From Carboxylicivirga fragile (GTDB taxonomy: Bacteria; Bacteroidota; Bacteroidia; Bacteroidales; Marinilabiliaceae): a stretch of 63,225 bases of DNA. The DNA lies in NCBI GenBank assembly GCA_025499625.1, contig JAFMVD010000034.1, forward strand, positions 1 through 63,225, in the 5' to 3' direction. Every line of letters begins with the position of its first letter. Position 1 is the stretch's first letter. The translations under genes and the position numbers were made by a program. Of the stretch, positions 53,514-63,132 are shown in pieces. The notes beneath the pieces were generated by a model, which was given only the letters and a program-made list of their open reading frames with translations, did no database searches and was not told the DNA's origin.

Positions 53514-55808
53514 TTATACTTGTGCCATCATAGATGCAATTCCGCCTCCATTTGTAACATTGGTAAATCCTCTTTGGTTCAATACTTGTTGAGCATATGC
53601 TGATCTGGCGCCCGAAGCACAATAAACAATTATTTCACGCTCTGAATTCGATCCAAGATCCGCTTTACCAGCCATAATATCATCGAGTGGGATATTTACT
53701 GCATTTGGAAAAGCGCCGGACATGAACTCGCCAGGTGTGCGAACATCAATAACTAATCGCTCTAATTCATCCTGCCCAACACGATCATTACTCTCCTCTT
53801 GATCTTCACTAGGATAATTAGCCATCATCGAGCTAACACCTCCACCATTGGTGATATTGGTATAGCCATTTTGAAGCAGAAATTGCTGTGCATATGCTGA
53901 TCTGGCGCCCGAAGCACAATAAACAATAATCTCACGATCTTTATTAGTTTCCAAATCTGCACCTGAAGTTATATCATCAAGCGGTATATTAATGGCTCCC
54001 GGATACGCTCCCTCTTCGAACTCTTCCTGAGTACGTACATCGATTACCAAACGTTCATTATCATTTGTATTTATCTCCTGATTACTCTCAACACTTTCCT
54101 CAACAGATGATTCAATGCTTTTCTTTTCAATTGGTAAGGCTACAACCTGAAAGTTTTTATAACCTACAGCAGCTGCGTGACGTTGTAACGATATATGTCC
54201 ACCTGAAATATTATACACTTCAGTAAATCCAGCTCCAATAAGTGTTCTTAAAGCTTGATGCCCCTTCTTACCTATTTCATCATATACAAGAATTGGAACT
54301 TCTTTAGGAATAGACTCTAGTTGCTCTGACAACATTTCTAATGGTAAATGATGCGCACCTTTCAAGCTACTTTTCTGGAACGAGAAAACATCACGAACAT
54401 CTAACACAACCAATCGTTTTCCTTCTATAAATTCATCTAATTCTGATGCCAACAAACTTGGGCTATAACCCGACATCTTGTTTTCAGCAGTATAAGCCGC
54501 CATATTCATAGCATCGTTTGCAGTTCCAATAGGAGGAGAATAAGCAAAATCCATATCGGCAATCTCACTTACTTTTATTTTTGCAGCCGCAGCTGTGGCC
54601 AGTACGTCTAAACGTTTATCCGCACCTTTATATCCTGCAGTCTGGCCACCTAGTACAACACCAGTCTTTTTATCATAGATCACCATTACACTAACAGTTT
54701 CCGCACCTGGATAATAAGATGTATGATGTTCCTTGTGAACAACAACAGCATCAGCATCGATACCTGCAGCCTTAGCTTGCTTCAACGACATACCAGTGAT
54801 ACCAGCCACCGCTTCAAAAACTCTTACCACAGAAGTTCCAACAGAACCCTTATAAGCATGCGCACCACCTAAAGCATTCTCGGCAGCAATGCGCCCTTGT
54901 CGATTAGCGGGACCTGCCAATGGAATGCGTACCTTCTTACCGCTTACCCTGTGCTCAATCTCAACCATGTCACCTCCTGCATAAATATCTGCATCTGATG
55001 TTTGCAAATATTCATCAACCAACAAACCGCCTGCTTCACCAATCTTTAAACCAGTATCGATGGCCAACTGAAGCGTTGGACGAACACCAACAGATAACAA
55101 TACCATATCGGCATCCAAAGTTTTACCATTATCCAATTCAACTGTATTACTTCCAATGGATGTTACGGCAGCATTGGTATGAACCCCAACTCCATAGGAT
55201 AATAGCTCGCGAGTAACAAACCCGGCCGTCTCAGCATCCATCAATGACATAACGTGAGGCATCTTCTCTACAACATGCACTTTAAGTCCACGTTTAACCA
55301 ATGCTTCAACCATTTCTAATCCAATGAATCCGCCACCAACAACAACCGCTGTTTTAGGCTCATTATTGGTAAGATGAGCATCAATTTTATCCATGTCATC
55401 TAAAGTCCATAGACTAAAGACATGATCGTCAGTGGCACCTGGCAAATCAGGTTGAATTGGACGCCCGCCTTGGGCAAGTATTAATTTTGTGTAGGTAAAT
55501 TCTTTCTTTGTTCCGTCTTGTGTATTTTCGGTATGTACAACATGTGCTTCTTTATCGATGGAATTAACCAGTGTGTGAATATGCACATCCACATCGTACT
55601 GCTCCTTAAAGCTTTCTGGACTTTGAAGAATTAATTTTGAGCGACTTTCAATATCGCCAGCAATGTAATAAGGTAAACCACAGTTAGCGAACGACACATC
55701 TGGCCCTGCTTCCAACATAGTAATTTGAGCATCAGGCGATAATCTTCTTGCCTTTGCGGCAGCTGTTGCTCCAGCTGCGACCCCTCCAATTATTACAATC
55801 TTTTCCAT
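53514..55808 (-). CDS. CoA-disulfide/polysulfide reductase fused to three rhodanese domains
   Basis: 764 aa. The FAD/NAD domain (about 1-445) starts IVIIGGVAAGATAAAKARR, with the active Cys in SFANCGLPYYIAG; then come three rhodanese domains. The first (about 465-545) has no catalytic Cys (loop reads VYDEIGKKG), so it is presumed inactive. The second (about 585-665) and third (about 685-764) have CASGARSAYAQQ loops and very similar DNA, so they are a fairly recent duplication. It probably reduces CoA persulfides or polysulfide. Upstream Crp/Fnr gene is a probable regulator. Confidence 0.9.
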   Translation of the reverse strand: MEKIVIIGGVAAGATAAAKARRLSPDAQITMLEAGPDVSFANCGLPYYIAGDIESRSKLILQSPESFKEQYDVDVHIHTLVNSIDKEAHVVHTENTQDGTKKEFTYTKLILAQGGRPIQPDLPGATDDHVFSLWTLDDMDKIDAHLTNNEPKTAVVVGGGFIGLEMVEALVKRGLKVHVVEKMPHVMSLMDAETAGFVTRELLSYGVGVHTNAAVTSIGSNTVELDNGKTLDADMVLLSVGVRPTLQLAIDTGLKIGEAGGLLVDEYLQTSDADIYAGGDMVEIEHRVSGKKVRIPLAGPANRQGRIAAENALGGAHAYKGSVGTSVVRVFEAVAGITGMSLKQAKAAGIDADAVVVHKEHHTSYYPGAETVSVMVIYDKKTGVVLGGQTAGYKGADKRLDVLATAAAAKIKVSEIADMDFAYSPPIGTANDAMNMAAYTAENKMSGYSPSLLASELDEFIEGKRLVVLDVRDVFSFQKSSLKGAHHLPLEMLSEQLESIPKEVPILVYDEIGKKGHQALRTLIGAGFTEVYNISGGHISLQRHAAAVGYKNFQVVALPIEKKSIESSVEESVESNQEINTNDNERLVIDVRTQEEFEEGAYPGAINIPLDDITSGADLETNKDREIIVYCASGARSAYAQQFLLQNGYTNITNGGGVSSMMANYPSEDQEESNDRVGQDELERLVIDVRTPGEFMSGAFPNAVNIPLDDIMAGKADLGSNSEREIIVYCASGARSAYAQQVLNQRGFTNVTNGGGIASMMAQV

Positions 55809-55845
55809 ATCCTATATTTTTATTTTTTTGTTTTGTCTTTTTTGA

Positions 55846-55895
55846 TGTGACAAAACTAATACAGGCCGAAAAAGTGATTTGTGCCTATTGTCACA
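55846..55895 (-). promoter_or_regulatory. Promoter/operator before the CoA-disulfide-reductase gene
   Basis: On the minus strand, TAGTTTTG (55851-55858) fits TAnnTTTG. TGTGACA (55846-55852) and TGTCACA (55889-55895) are inverted CRP-like half-sites about 36 bp apart, one overlapping the -7 box and the other near -45. They flank the gene just downstream of a Crp/Fnr gene, so control by that protein is likely (inference). Confidence 0.5.
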
Positions 55896-56532
55896 TAAGG
55901 TTGATAATTTCAATCTTATTACGAGACAAACGCACTCTACCTAGCTTTTCAAGTTGCTTTAACAACCTGGAAACCACCTCTCTTGATGTATGTAAGTCAT
56001 CAGCAATCTCTTGATGTGTACCAAGTAAAATTGTTGTATTAATTTCGGCAGATCGTTGAGCTAAGTACTTTTCCAAACGTTCATCCATCTTCATGAACGC
56101 GATGCTATCTATTGTCTGCAACATCTCTTCGAAACGAATGCTATAGGATTGCATAATGAAATTGCGCCAACTGCTATACTTTTTCAACCATTCATCCATG
56201 CAGCGAATTGGCACCAAAATAGCTGTTAAATCATCAATAACTGTCGCTCTAATTTCACTACTCACTTTATTCATGCAGCAACTTAAGGTTGATGCACATG
56301 TATCTCCCCCATTAAGGTAATAAAGTAATAACTCATTGCCATCTTTATCTTCACGAACTACCTTAATACTGCCTTCTATTAACAATGGCATGGCAACAAC
56401 TTCATCGCCTATCTCAATAAAATTACTTCCTGCAGGCATGGTGCGCGATGTGCAATACTTTTCCATTTCGTTAAGCAACTCTGGCTCAACAAGAATAGGG
56501 AATTTCTGCTTTACTATTTCTTTAATAGTCAT
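55891..56532 (-). CDS. Crp/Fnr-family regulator with a cysteine-rich loop
   Basis: 213 aa. An N-terminal cNMP-binding-like domain (about 15-125), a dimer helix (about 130-155), and a C-terminal HTH (about 160-210; GTHQEIADDLHTSREVVSRLLKQLEK, start of run). The phosphate-binding cassette is not typical of cAMP binding and carries CASTLSCC, a Cys trio that could sense sulfur or oxygen. Directly upstream of the sulfur genes by 82 bp, so it is their probable regulator. Start ATG at 56532. Confidence 0.85.
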   Translation of the reverse strand: MTIKEIVKQKFPILVEPELLNEMEKYCTSRTMPAGSNFIEIGDEVVAMPLLIEGSIKVVREDKDGNELLLYYLNGGDTCASTLSCCMNKVSSEIRATVIDDLTAILVPIRCMDEWLKKYSSWRNFIMQSYSIRFEEMLQTIDSIAFMKMDERLEKYLAQRSAEINTTILLGTHQEIADDLHTSREVVSRLLKQLEKLGRVRLSRNKIEIINLM

Positions 56533-56591
56533 TTTTAATCCATTTTTCGAATTGTAAAAATGGGTATTTTTAGATATAGTTGAAAATAATT

Positions 56592-57734
56592 TTAAAAGCC
56601 ATGCAAGTTTATCTTATTTGCATCAATACGATCGACCCACTTCCCCATTTTTTTCTGGATCACCCTGAAATGATGTTCTTCATCGGGATTAACCAAGGAA
56701 ATGGCTTCCCCAGGAGATTCCGCACGACCTGTACGACCGATACGATGAATATAATCCTTTGGTGAACGCGGCAACTCATAATTAATAACACACGGCAAAA
56801 ACTCGATATCAATACCTCGCGCCAATAAATCGGTGGTAACCAAAACTCTTAATCGACCAGCCTTAAAATTGGTGATCGCTTTGGTTCTTGATGTTTGTCC
56901 TTTTTTACCATGAATGGCTGTTGCTTCGATACCATTATTTCGCAGCTTATCAACCACTGCATCGGCCTTAAATGTAGATGACACGAAGACCAAGACTTGT
57001 TGCAGATCTTGTTTCTTTATAATGTAGCGCAACAATGGGCCCTTCTTCTCTTCAGCCACATAATAGGCCAGCTGCTCTATTAAATCGACCTTTTCACTTT
57101 CATCAACCACCTTTATAACAACAGGATCGTTCAACAGAATCTGCTTCACTTGATCTAAATCTTCGCTTAAAGTAGCCGAGAATAATAAATTTTGGCGCAT
57201 GGCAGGAAGCATCTTGAAGATGCGATTCATTTCATCCTTGAATCCCATGGTAAGCAGCTTATCAGCTTCATCTAATATCAACATTGAGATAGCTGAAAGT
57301 TTTACCGCATTTTTCTCTACCAATTCCAACAACCTACCTGGTGTTGCTACCAATATGTTTATTCCCTGAAGGGCCTGCATCTGTGGATTTATTGCAACTC
57401 CACCAAAAACAGCTTGTGTTTTTATACGCTCTGGAATGATGGAACCAAATTGTTGAAACACATCCTTCACCTGAACAGCCAATTCCCTTGAAGGAACCAA
57501 AACCAACACGTTAATATGTCTGTTTTTTGTTTCCCTGTTCCGCTGAAGATTACGTAGCACAGGTAAAACATAACTAGCTGTTTTTCCAGAACCTGTTTTT
57601 GCGATTCCAAACACATCCTTATTGTCCAAAATAGCCGGGATGGCTTTTTGTTGGATTGGATAAGCTTGGGTAAATTTTTGATCCTGTAATGCTTTTAATA
57701 ACGATGGTGATAATCCTAAAGATGAAAATGACAT
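56592..57734 (-). CDS. rhlE: DEAD-box RNA helicase, RhlE-like
   Basis: 380 aa from the ATG at 57734 (MSFSSLGLSPSLLKAL, the typical RhlE start; a TTG nine codons before would extend it). Motifs: Q motif YPIQQKAIPA, Walker A AKTGSGKTA, PSRELA, DEADK, SAT, ARGID and HRIGRTGRA. Only the two RecA domains, with no C-terminal extension. A different branch from the helicase at 5931. Remodels RNA in the cytosol. It may be co-transcribed with neighbours only weakly; crp lies downstream. Confidence 0.9.
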   Translation of the reverse strand: MSFSSLGLSPSLLKALQDQKFTQAYPIQQKAIPAILDNKDVFGIAKTGSGKTASYVLPVLRNLQRNRETKNRHINVLVLVPSRELAVQVKDVFQQFGSIIPERIKTQAVFGGVAINPQMQALQGINILVATPGRLLELVEKNAVKLSAISMLILDEADKLLTMGFKDEMNRIFKMLPAMRQNLLFSATLSEDLDQVKQILLNDPVVIKVVDESEKVDLIEQLAYYVAEEKKGPLLRYIIKKQDLQQVLVFVSSTFKADAVVDKLRNNGIEATAIHGKKGQTSRTKAITNFKAGRLRVLVTTDLLARGIDIEFLPCVINYELPRSPKDYIHRIGRTGRAESPGEAISLVNPDEEHHFRVIQKKMGKWVDRIDANKINLHGF

Positions 57735-57824
57735 GCGCTGTATTATATGATTTGATTGCAAAGATACGTGAAATTATACGCTTTGAGCATTAATTTTTTC
57801 TACGACAGGTTTAATATCTTTATG

Positions 57825-57832
57825 TACTTTTG
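57825..57832 (+). promoter_or_regulatory. -7 box of the ThrE-like gene (TACTTTTG)
   Basis: Matches TAnnTTTG 26 bp before the ATG at 57859. No clear TTTG -33 box. Confidence 0.5.
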
Positions 57833-57858
57833 CTTCCGATTAAATAACATGATATCCA

Positions 57859-59070
57859 ATGCAGGTTCCTCATCAATATAAATTCATTGTTCAGCTTGGT
57901 AAAGCATTACATACCTACGGTGTTCCATCCTATAAATCGCAACAATACCTTACGGAGATTTCTGCTCTAAAAGGTATAAAAGGTAGTTTTATGGATACAC
58001 CTACCTGGATTAACTATGTATTTTATGAAGAGGATGAACATACGTACAATCATGTAGAATGTGTACCTCCAGGCGAACTTAATCTAGGCGCATTATCGAA
58101 CATTGTTGAAATAACCAATAAGGTATTAAGCGATGAACTTAGCTTTGAAGAAGCGCAAAAAAGCATTGAGGATTTAAAACACACTCCCTCAGCATATGGT
58201 AAAATTATCGAGTTAGGCTCATACATGTTGTCGGCTGGCGCTTTTAGCGTAATACTCGATACCAATTGGACATCGGTAATAACAGCTACTGTACTTGGCG
58301 CTTTGGTGTACGGATTAACTTTATTAGCCCGAACATCGAGTTACATCCGAAGCACCCTTGAATCTCTGGCAGCATTTATTGTTACTATCATCACTTGTTT
58401 GCTATCGCTGCACTTTGAACAGATAAATATCTCGATGACCATATTGGCATCCATCATCGTATTTATACCGGGATTGGCCATTACAACGGCCTTGGAAGAA
58501 ATTACTTCCAAAAGTCTGGTATCGGGAACTGCTAAATTATTTGACGCACTCGTCTCTTTGTTTAAACAATTCTTTGGTGTAGTAATGGGGCTGGCTATCT
58601 TACCCTTATTCATGGAAGTAAAACAAGCCGAAATCATCAGAGATATACCACTATGGGTTGATTACCCTGCTATATTTATTTTGGCTCTAAGTCTATTACC
58701 CGTATTTAAAGTTCGGCCTAAGGACTTAATATTAGGTGTTATCACCGGCTTCTCCTGCTTTTACGTCACCACTCTTTTTGATTTCACGGGTATATTAGTG
58801 AGCATTTTTATTGGAACTATCACTGCCGTAAGCACAAGTAAGCTATTTAGTAAACTGACCAAAACACCGCGACTGGTTTACCTTATACCCGGATTAATCA
58901 TGTTGGTCCCTGGTAGTAAAGCTTTTATTGGATTAAGTACAGTATTTCTCGACTCAAGCGTAAACTCTGGCTCCAATATGGGCGAGCAAGTATTGTACAT
59001 CTTTATGGGAATTATTGGCGGTCTTATCTTTTCTGGTTCGTTTATGGATAAGGCTCTAAAAAGCAAATAA
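57859..59070 (+). CDS. ThrE/ThrP-like threonine-serine exporter family membrane protein
   Basis: 403 aa. The N-terminal ~110 residues are soluble (LGKALHTYGVPSYKSQQYL... resembles the YjjP domain), followed by ten hydrophobic segments, with an internal pseudo-repeat and the VPGLAITTALEEI-like loop and the LVPGSKAFIG motif of the YjjB part. YjjP and YjjB are often separate genes; here they are fused in one chain as in Corynebacterium ThrE. Exports threonine/serine or dicarboxylates such as succinate; substrate uncertain. Confidence 0.8.
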   Translation: MQVPHQYKFIVQLGKALHTYGVPSYKSQQYLTEISALKGIKGSFMDTPTWINYVFYEEDEHTYNHVECVPPGELNLGALSNIVEITNKVLSDELSFEEAQKSIEDLKHTPSAYGKIIELGSYMLSAGAFSVILDTNWTSVITATVLGALVYGLTLLARTSSYIRSTLESLAAFIVTIITCLLSLHFEQINISMTILASIIVFIPGLAITTALEEITSKSLVSGTAKLFDALVSLFKQFFGVVMGLAILPLFMEVKQAEIIRDIPLWVDYPAIFILALSLLPVFKVRPKDLILGVITGFSCFYVTTLFDFTGILVSIFIGTITAVSTSKLFSKLTKTPRLVYLIPGLIMLVPGSKAFIGLSTVFLDSSVNSGSNMGEQVLYIFMGIIGGLIFSGSFMDKALKSK

Positions 59071-59073
59071 TAT

Positions 59074-59814
59074 CTATTCGCTAATGCTTTTTGCACATCT
59101 AAATCCCACAGCAAAATCGCACCAGCCAGGAGAAAGGTTTTTGCGGTAATAAACCCTCTTACACATGGCACCAGAGTGCCAACTACCACCACGTATCACA
59201 CGACCAACGCCCTCCGCTGGACCTTGGGGATTAGCTGATGGACTATTTACATAGTAAGTAGGTGAATACTTATCAGCCACCCATTCCCACACATTACCTC
59301 CCATGTCGTATAACCCAAAGCCATTAGCCTTATCTTGTCCTACAGGAAATAATAAATTCTGCCACGAACCACCAGTTTGTTTAGCTTTCTCCTTGGTCCA
59401 CTTATTACCGTTGGGATATTCTTTATTGATTAATCCACCACGAGCCGCACACTCCCACTCAGCCTCCGTTGGCAAACGCTTACCAGCCCACTCCGCATAA
59501 GCTTTTGCATCCGCCCAAGCTACGCCAACAACTGGATGGTTCGGAAAATCATCACCACTTCTAAAAATAGCCGTATTCCAAAACTCTGGCAGCCGATGTT
59601 CAGTCTCATCACAAAATAATTTGTATTCTGCGTTGGTCACTTCGTATTTATCCATCATAAAAGCATCAACATATACAGTATGTGCAGGCGTCATTGAGTT
59701 TGGCTCATCATAATCTTTACCCATTATAAATTCACCAGCAGGAATCATTACCATATCCTGAGCAAAAGAGGAGTAATAACAAAACAAAAACAGTATTAGA
59801 TATAAATGCTTCAT
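59074..59814 (-). CDS. Formylglycine-generating-enzyme (SUMF1)-like secreted protein
   Basis: 246 aa with a signal peptide (ends YSSFAQ). The FGE-sulfatase fold is clear: MVMIPAGEFIMGKDYDE, VTNAEYKLFCD, HPVVGVAWADAKAYAEWAGKRLPTEAEWE, GLYDMGGNVWEWVAD and VIRGGSWHSG (start of runs). The catalytic Cys pair of true FGE is not obvious, so it more likely belongs to the broad, non-sulfatase-activating SUMF1 group (binding or maturation). No sulfatase is nearby. It ends 4 bp from the convergent ThrE-like gene. Confidence 0.8.
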   Translation of the reverse strand: MKHLYLILFLFCYYSSFAQDMVMIPAGEFIMGKDYDEPNSMTPAHTVYVDAFMMDKYEVTNAEYKLFCDETEHRLPEFWNTAIFRSGDDFPNHPVVGVAWADAKAYAEWAGKRLPTEAEWECAARGGLINKEYPNGNKWTKEKAKQTGGSWQNLLFPVGQDKANGFGLYDMGGNVWEWVADKYSPTYYVNSPSANPQGPAEGVGRVIRGGSWHSGAMCKRVYYRKNLSPGWCDFAVGFRCAKSISE

Positions 59815-59856
59815 GACTTTAACTTTTTTGAGAATTATATCAATGTAAAAAATTCA

Positions 59857-60594
59857 CTATAAGAATATCTGGAACCCAATGTAAAAGAAGAGGCCATCTT
59901 CCTTACTTTCACTTTCGTGATAATTATATACTTTCTCAAGATTTGAAGATTCACCAATAATGAGATGTTCGGGAATTGAATTTATATCAGAATTTAAATG
60001 AGAGTCATTGTATGCTTCATAATTAAATTCATCTTTGGACCAACGATAAATTAATTTGGGCTCAATTGATACTTTTGAATTAATAAAAATAGCATAACCT
60101 ACAGCTAAGCCCAATGATTTTGAAGTGACGTCAAAATCTTTTTCTAAAAAATCTGATTCACTTTCTTCATTTACATTATGCCAAGCTACCTGTCCCTCGA
60201 CAAACATTCCAAAATCAAAATAATACTTTACAAATGGACTTATACCATATGAGAAACTTTTTGACTCAGTACCATCACTTACTTTAGAAAAGGTGTATCC
60301 CAAAGGAAGAGATGCACCAATTGCCAAACCATCCGAAATAAAATACCCTAAATTAGGAGTAAGGTTAAAATTATAATCATTGCTCGTCAATTCAGTATAA
60401 TGTTTATATGAACTAAAACCATCGTTATAACCAACTGTACTTTTAGTCGTATTTTTTACCTTATTAAAATTCACAAATCCACCTAGCAGTATATTCCCTT
60501 TAGTAGTGGGCTTAACAAACTCTTTTTTCTCTTCGGTTTGTGCATTAGCAATTAACGACACCAACACAAATGCAAGCATTAAACATTTCTTCAT
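59857..60594 (-). CDS. Small outer-membrane beta-barrel protein
   Basis: 245 aa with a signal peptide (ends NAQTEE). The rest alternates hydrophobic and polar residues in short strands, with a terminal aromatic (GFQIFL), typical of small porin-like barrels (OmpW/PorT-like). Contains repeated Asp/Ser-rich loops. No known ligand. Upstream of the SUMF1-like gene by 43 bp on the same strand, so they may share a transcript. Confidence 0.7.
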   Translation of the reverse strand: MKKCLMLAFVLVSLIANAQTEEKKEFVKPTTKGNILLGGFVNFNKVKNTTKSTVGYNDGFSSYKHYTELTSNDYNFNLTPNLGYFISDGLAIGASLPLGYTFSKVSDGTESKSFSYGISPFVKYYFDFGMFVEGQVAWHNVNEESESDFLEKDFDVTSKSLGLAVGYAIFINSKVSIEPKLIYRWSKDEFNYEAYNDSHLNSDINSIPEHLIIGESSNLEKVYNYHESESKEDGLFFYIGFQIFL

Positions 60595-60888
60595 TTCAGG
60601 TTACTTTAGTTCGGTTTATAAAAGTTGAAGGTAAAGATAGAACTTTCACGCATTCTATTTAACAAACATTCTATTTTTTAGAAGTCAGAAAACAATTAAA
60701 AACCAAAGCACATTATTACGAATTAAAAGAATTTGCAGCTTTATTATTTTAAACTGACAATTATCAAATTTTCTTCGGTAAGTACTAAATACATTTGACA
60801 CCGATATCATATAAATAAGTGCTCTATTATTAGTACCTTATAAAAGCTAATTAGCTTTAAAGGTCTTTACTTAATAAACTCAAGAACC

Positions 60889-63123
60889 ATGAAATCATTT
60901 TTTACACTGCTATGCATCTGTATGTTCCCAATAGCTAGCATAGCGCAAGTCGTTTCTCCCGAGTTCACACTCGAAAATATTTATAAAAACAACATTCTCG
61001 ACATCCAATATTTTGGCCCCGTACGTTGGTTAAAAGATGGGCAACACTATTCGACACTTGAGTATAATAAGGATACCAAGGGGCAGGACATTGTAAGATA
61101 CGATGCCAAATCGGGCAAGCGCGAAGTTCTCATTGTTTCCGACAATTTAATTCCAGCGGGTCGCACTTCGGCTCTATCGGTTCGCGATTACATTTGGTCC
61201 GATAACGATCAGAAAGTACTTATCTTCACAAATACCGAAAGGGTTTGGCGTTATCATACCCGTGGCGATTACTGGGTGTATAATATGAAAAACAAAACTT
61301 TACAGCAGGTTGGCATTGGTTTACCAGAGTCGAGTTTAATGTTTGCCAAATTTGCCCCGCAGGGCGATAGAGTAGCCTACGTAAGTAAAAACAATGTTTA
61401 TTCCGAAGATTTAGCCACAGGAAAAATCACACAATTAACCAGTGATGGCGGTGAGCACATTGTTAACGGCACCTTCGACTGGGTATACGAAGAAGAGTTC
61501 GACTGTCGCGATGGATTCAGATGGAGCCCCGATGGAAAAACCATTTCGTATTGGCAATCAAACACTGAAGGCACTGGCACCTTTTACATGGTTAACAACC
61601 TCGATTCGGTTTATTCGAAAATAATTCCACTACCCTACCCAAAAGCAGGCACACCAAACTCAGCAGTAAAAGTAGGTGTTGTGAGTGCAAGCGGTGGTGA
61701 AACAAAATGGATTGAACTACTGGGCGACCCACGCAATAATTACATCCCACGCATGGATTTCATCCCTAACAGCAACGACTTATTGATTCAACAAATGAAT
61801 CGCTTGCAAAACACCAATAACTTATGGGTGGTGGATGCAGCTTCCTTGTCGAAAAAAATAATTCACACCGAAACAGAAGACACCTGGGTTGATGTACATG
61901 ATAACATTCAATGGTTGGATAATGAAAAATATTTTACCTGGACCAGCGAGAAAGATGGCTATCGGCATTTATATAAGGTGAGTCGCGATGGTAAAGAATG
62001 GTCGCAGATTACCAAGGGTGAATTTGATGTGATACAAATTCAGTGCATCGACGAAAAAGGAGGCTATGTGTATTACACAGCCGCGCCCGATGATTACTAC
62101 AGAAAACAACTGTATCGAAAAAAACTAAGTGGTAAAGGAGCCGCAGAATGTATAACTCCTGAAGATGTAAAAGGACATCATAATTATCAGATTTCGCCAA
62201 CGGCTAAATTTGCTATTCATCGTTTCAACAATTCAAACACACCCACCGTCACCTCATTGGTTAAGTTACCAAAGCACGAGACTATACAGGTATTTGAAGA
62301 CAATAAAAAAGCAAAGGCAAGCTACGATAGCTTTGGTTTAAAAACAAAAGAATTTATCAAGGTTGATATTGGAGAAACCATTTTAGATGCCTGGTTAATT
62401 AAACCAGTTGATTTTGATCCGGCTAAAAAATATCCAACTATATTCTATGTGTATGGCGAACCATTCTTGAGTGAAGTACAGGACACGTGGAAGAGCAGCG
62501 ACTTGTGGCATCAGTACATGGCACAACAAGGATACATCATCGCCTGCGTTGATAATCGTGGAACCAATGTTGCCAGAGGTACCGAGTGGCGTAAGTGCAT
62601 TTATGGTCAGGTTGGCGAATTGGCCGTACACGATCAAGCAGCAGCCGCAAAAAAAATAATGGAAGAACACCCTTACATCGATTCGGAGCGACTTGGCATT
62701 TGGGGCTGGAGTGGTGGCGGTTCTATGACTTTAAATTGCATGTTCCGTTATGCCAACATATACAGTACAGGTATTGCCGTTGCTTTTGTTTCTAACCAAA
62801 AATTATACGATACCATTTACCAGGAGCGCTTCATGGGCTTGCCGCAAACCAATCCCGAGGGCTACAAAAACGGATCGCCAATAACGCATGCTTCCAAACT
62901 TGAAGGCAATCTCATGCTCATACACGGAACCGGTGACGACAACGTACATTATCAAAGTTGCGAAATGCTCATTGATGAGCTGGTGAAACAAAATAAACTA
63001 TTTAGCCTGATGAGTTACCCTATGCGAAGTCATGGCATTTACGAAAGAGACAATACCTCCTTACACTTAAGGCGGACGATGGAACAATACTGGTTGAAGA
63101 ATTTAAAACCAGGATCGAAATAA
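60889..63123 (+). CDS. Dipeptidyl-peptidase IV (S9)
   Basis: 744 aa, exported (signal ends SIAQ). The propeller (about 35-480) holds the Glu-Glu substrate motif in DWVYEEEFDCRDG; the hydrolase domain has Ser608 in GWSGGGSM, Asp683 in GTGDDNV and His715 in SHGIY. Most DPP IV enzymes read GWSYGG; here the Tyr is Gly. Removes Xaa-Pro dipeptides from peptides in the periplasm. Stop lies 10 bp before the right terminal repeat. Confidence 0.9.
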   Translation: MKSFFTLLCICMFPIASIAQVVSPEFTLENIYKNNILDIQYFGPVRWLKDGQHYSTLEYNKDTKGQDIVRYDAKSGKREVLIVSDNLIPAGRTSALSVRDYIWSDNDQKVLIFTNTERVWRYHTRGDYWVYNMKNKTLQQVGIGLPESSLMFAKFAPQGDRVAYVSKNNVYSEDLATGKITQLTSDGGEHIVNGTFDWVYEEEFDCRDGFRWSPDGKTISYWQSNTEGTGTFYMVNNLDSVYSKIIPLPYPKAGTPNSAVKVGVVSASGGETKWIELLGDPRNNYIPRMDFIPNSNDLLIQQMNRLQNTNNLWVVDAASLSKKIIHTETEDTWVDVHDNIQWLDNEKYFTWTSEKDGYRHLYKVSRDGKEWSQITKGEFDVIQIQCIDEKGGYVYYTAAPDDYYRKQLYRKKLSGKGAAECITPEDVKGHHNYQISPTAKFAIHRFNNSNTPTVTSLVKLPKHETIQVFEDNKKAKASYDSFGLKTKEFIKVDIGETILDAWLIKPVDFDPAKKYPTIFYVYGEPFLSEVQDTWKSSDLWHQYMAQQGYIIACVDNRGTNVARGTEWRKCIYGQVGELAVHDQAAAAKKIMEEHPYIDSERLGIWGWSGGGSMTLNCMFRYANIYSTGIAVAFVSNQKLYDTIYQERFMGLPQTNPEGYKNGSPITHASKLEGNLMLIHGTGDDNVHYQSCEMLIDELVKQNKLFSLMSYPMRSHGIYERDNTSLHLRRTMEQYWLKNLKPGSK

Positions 63124-63132
63124 AAATGGAAA

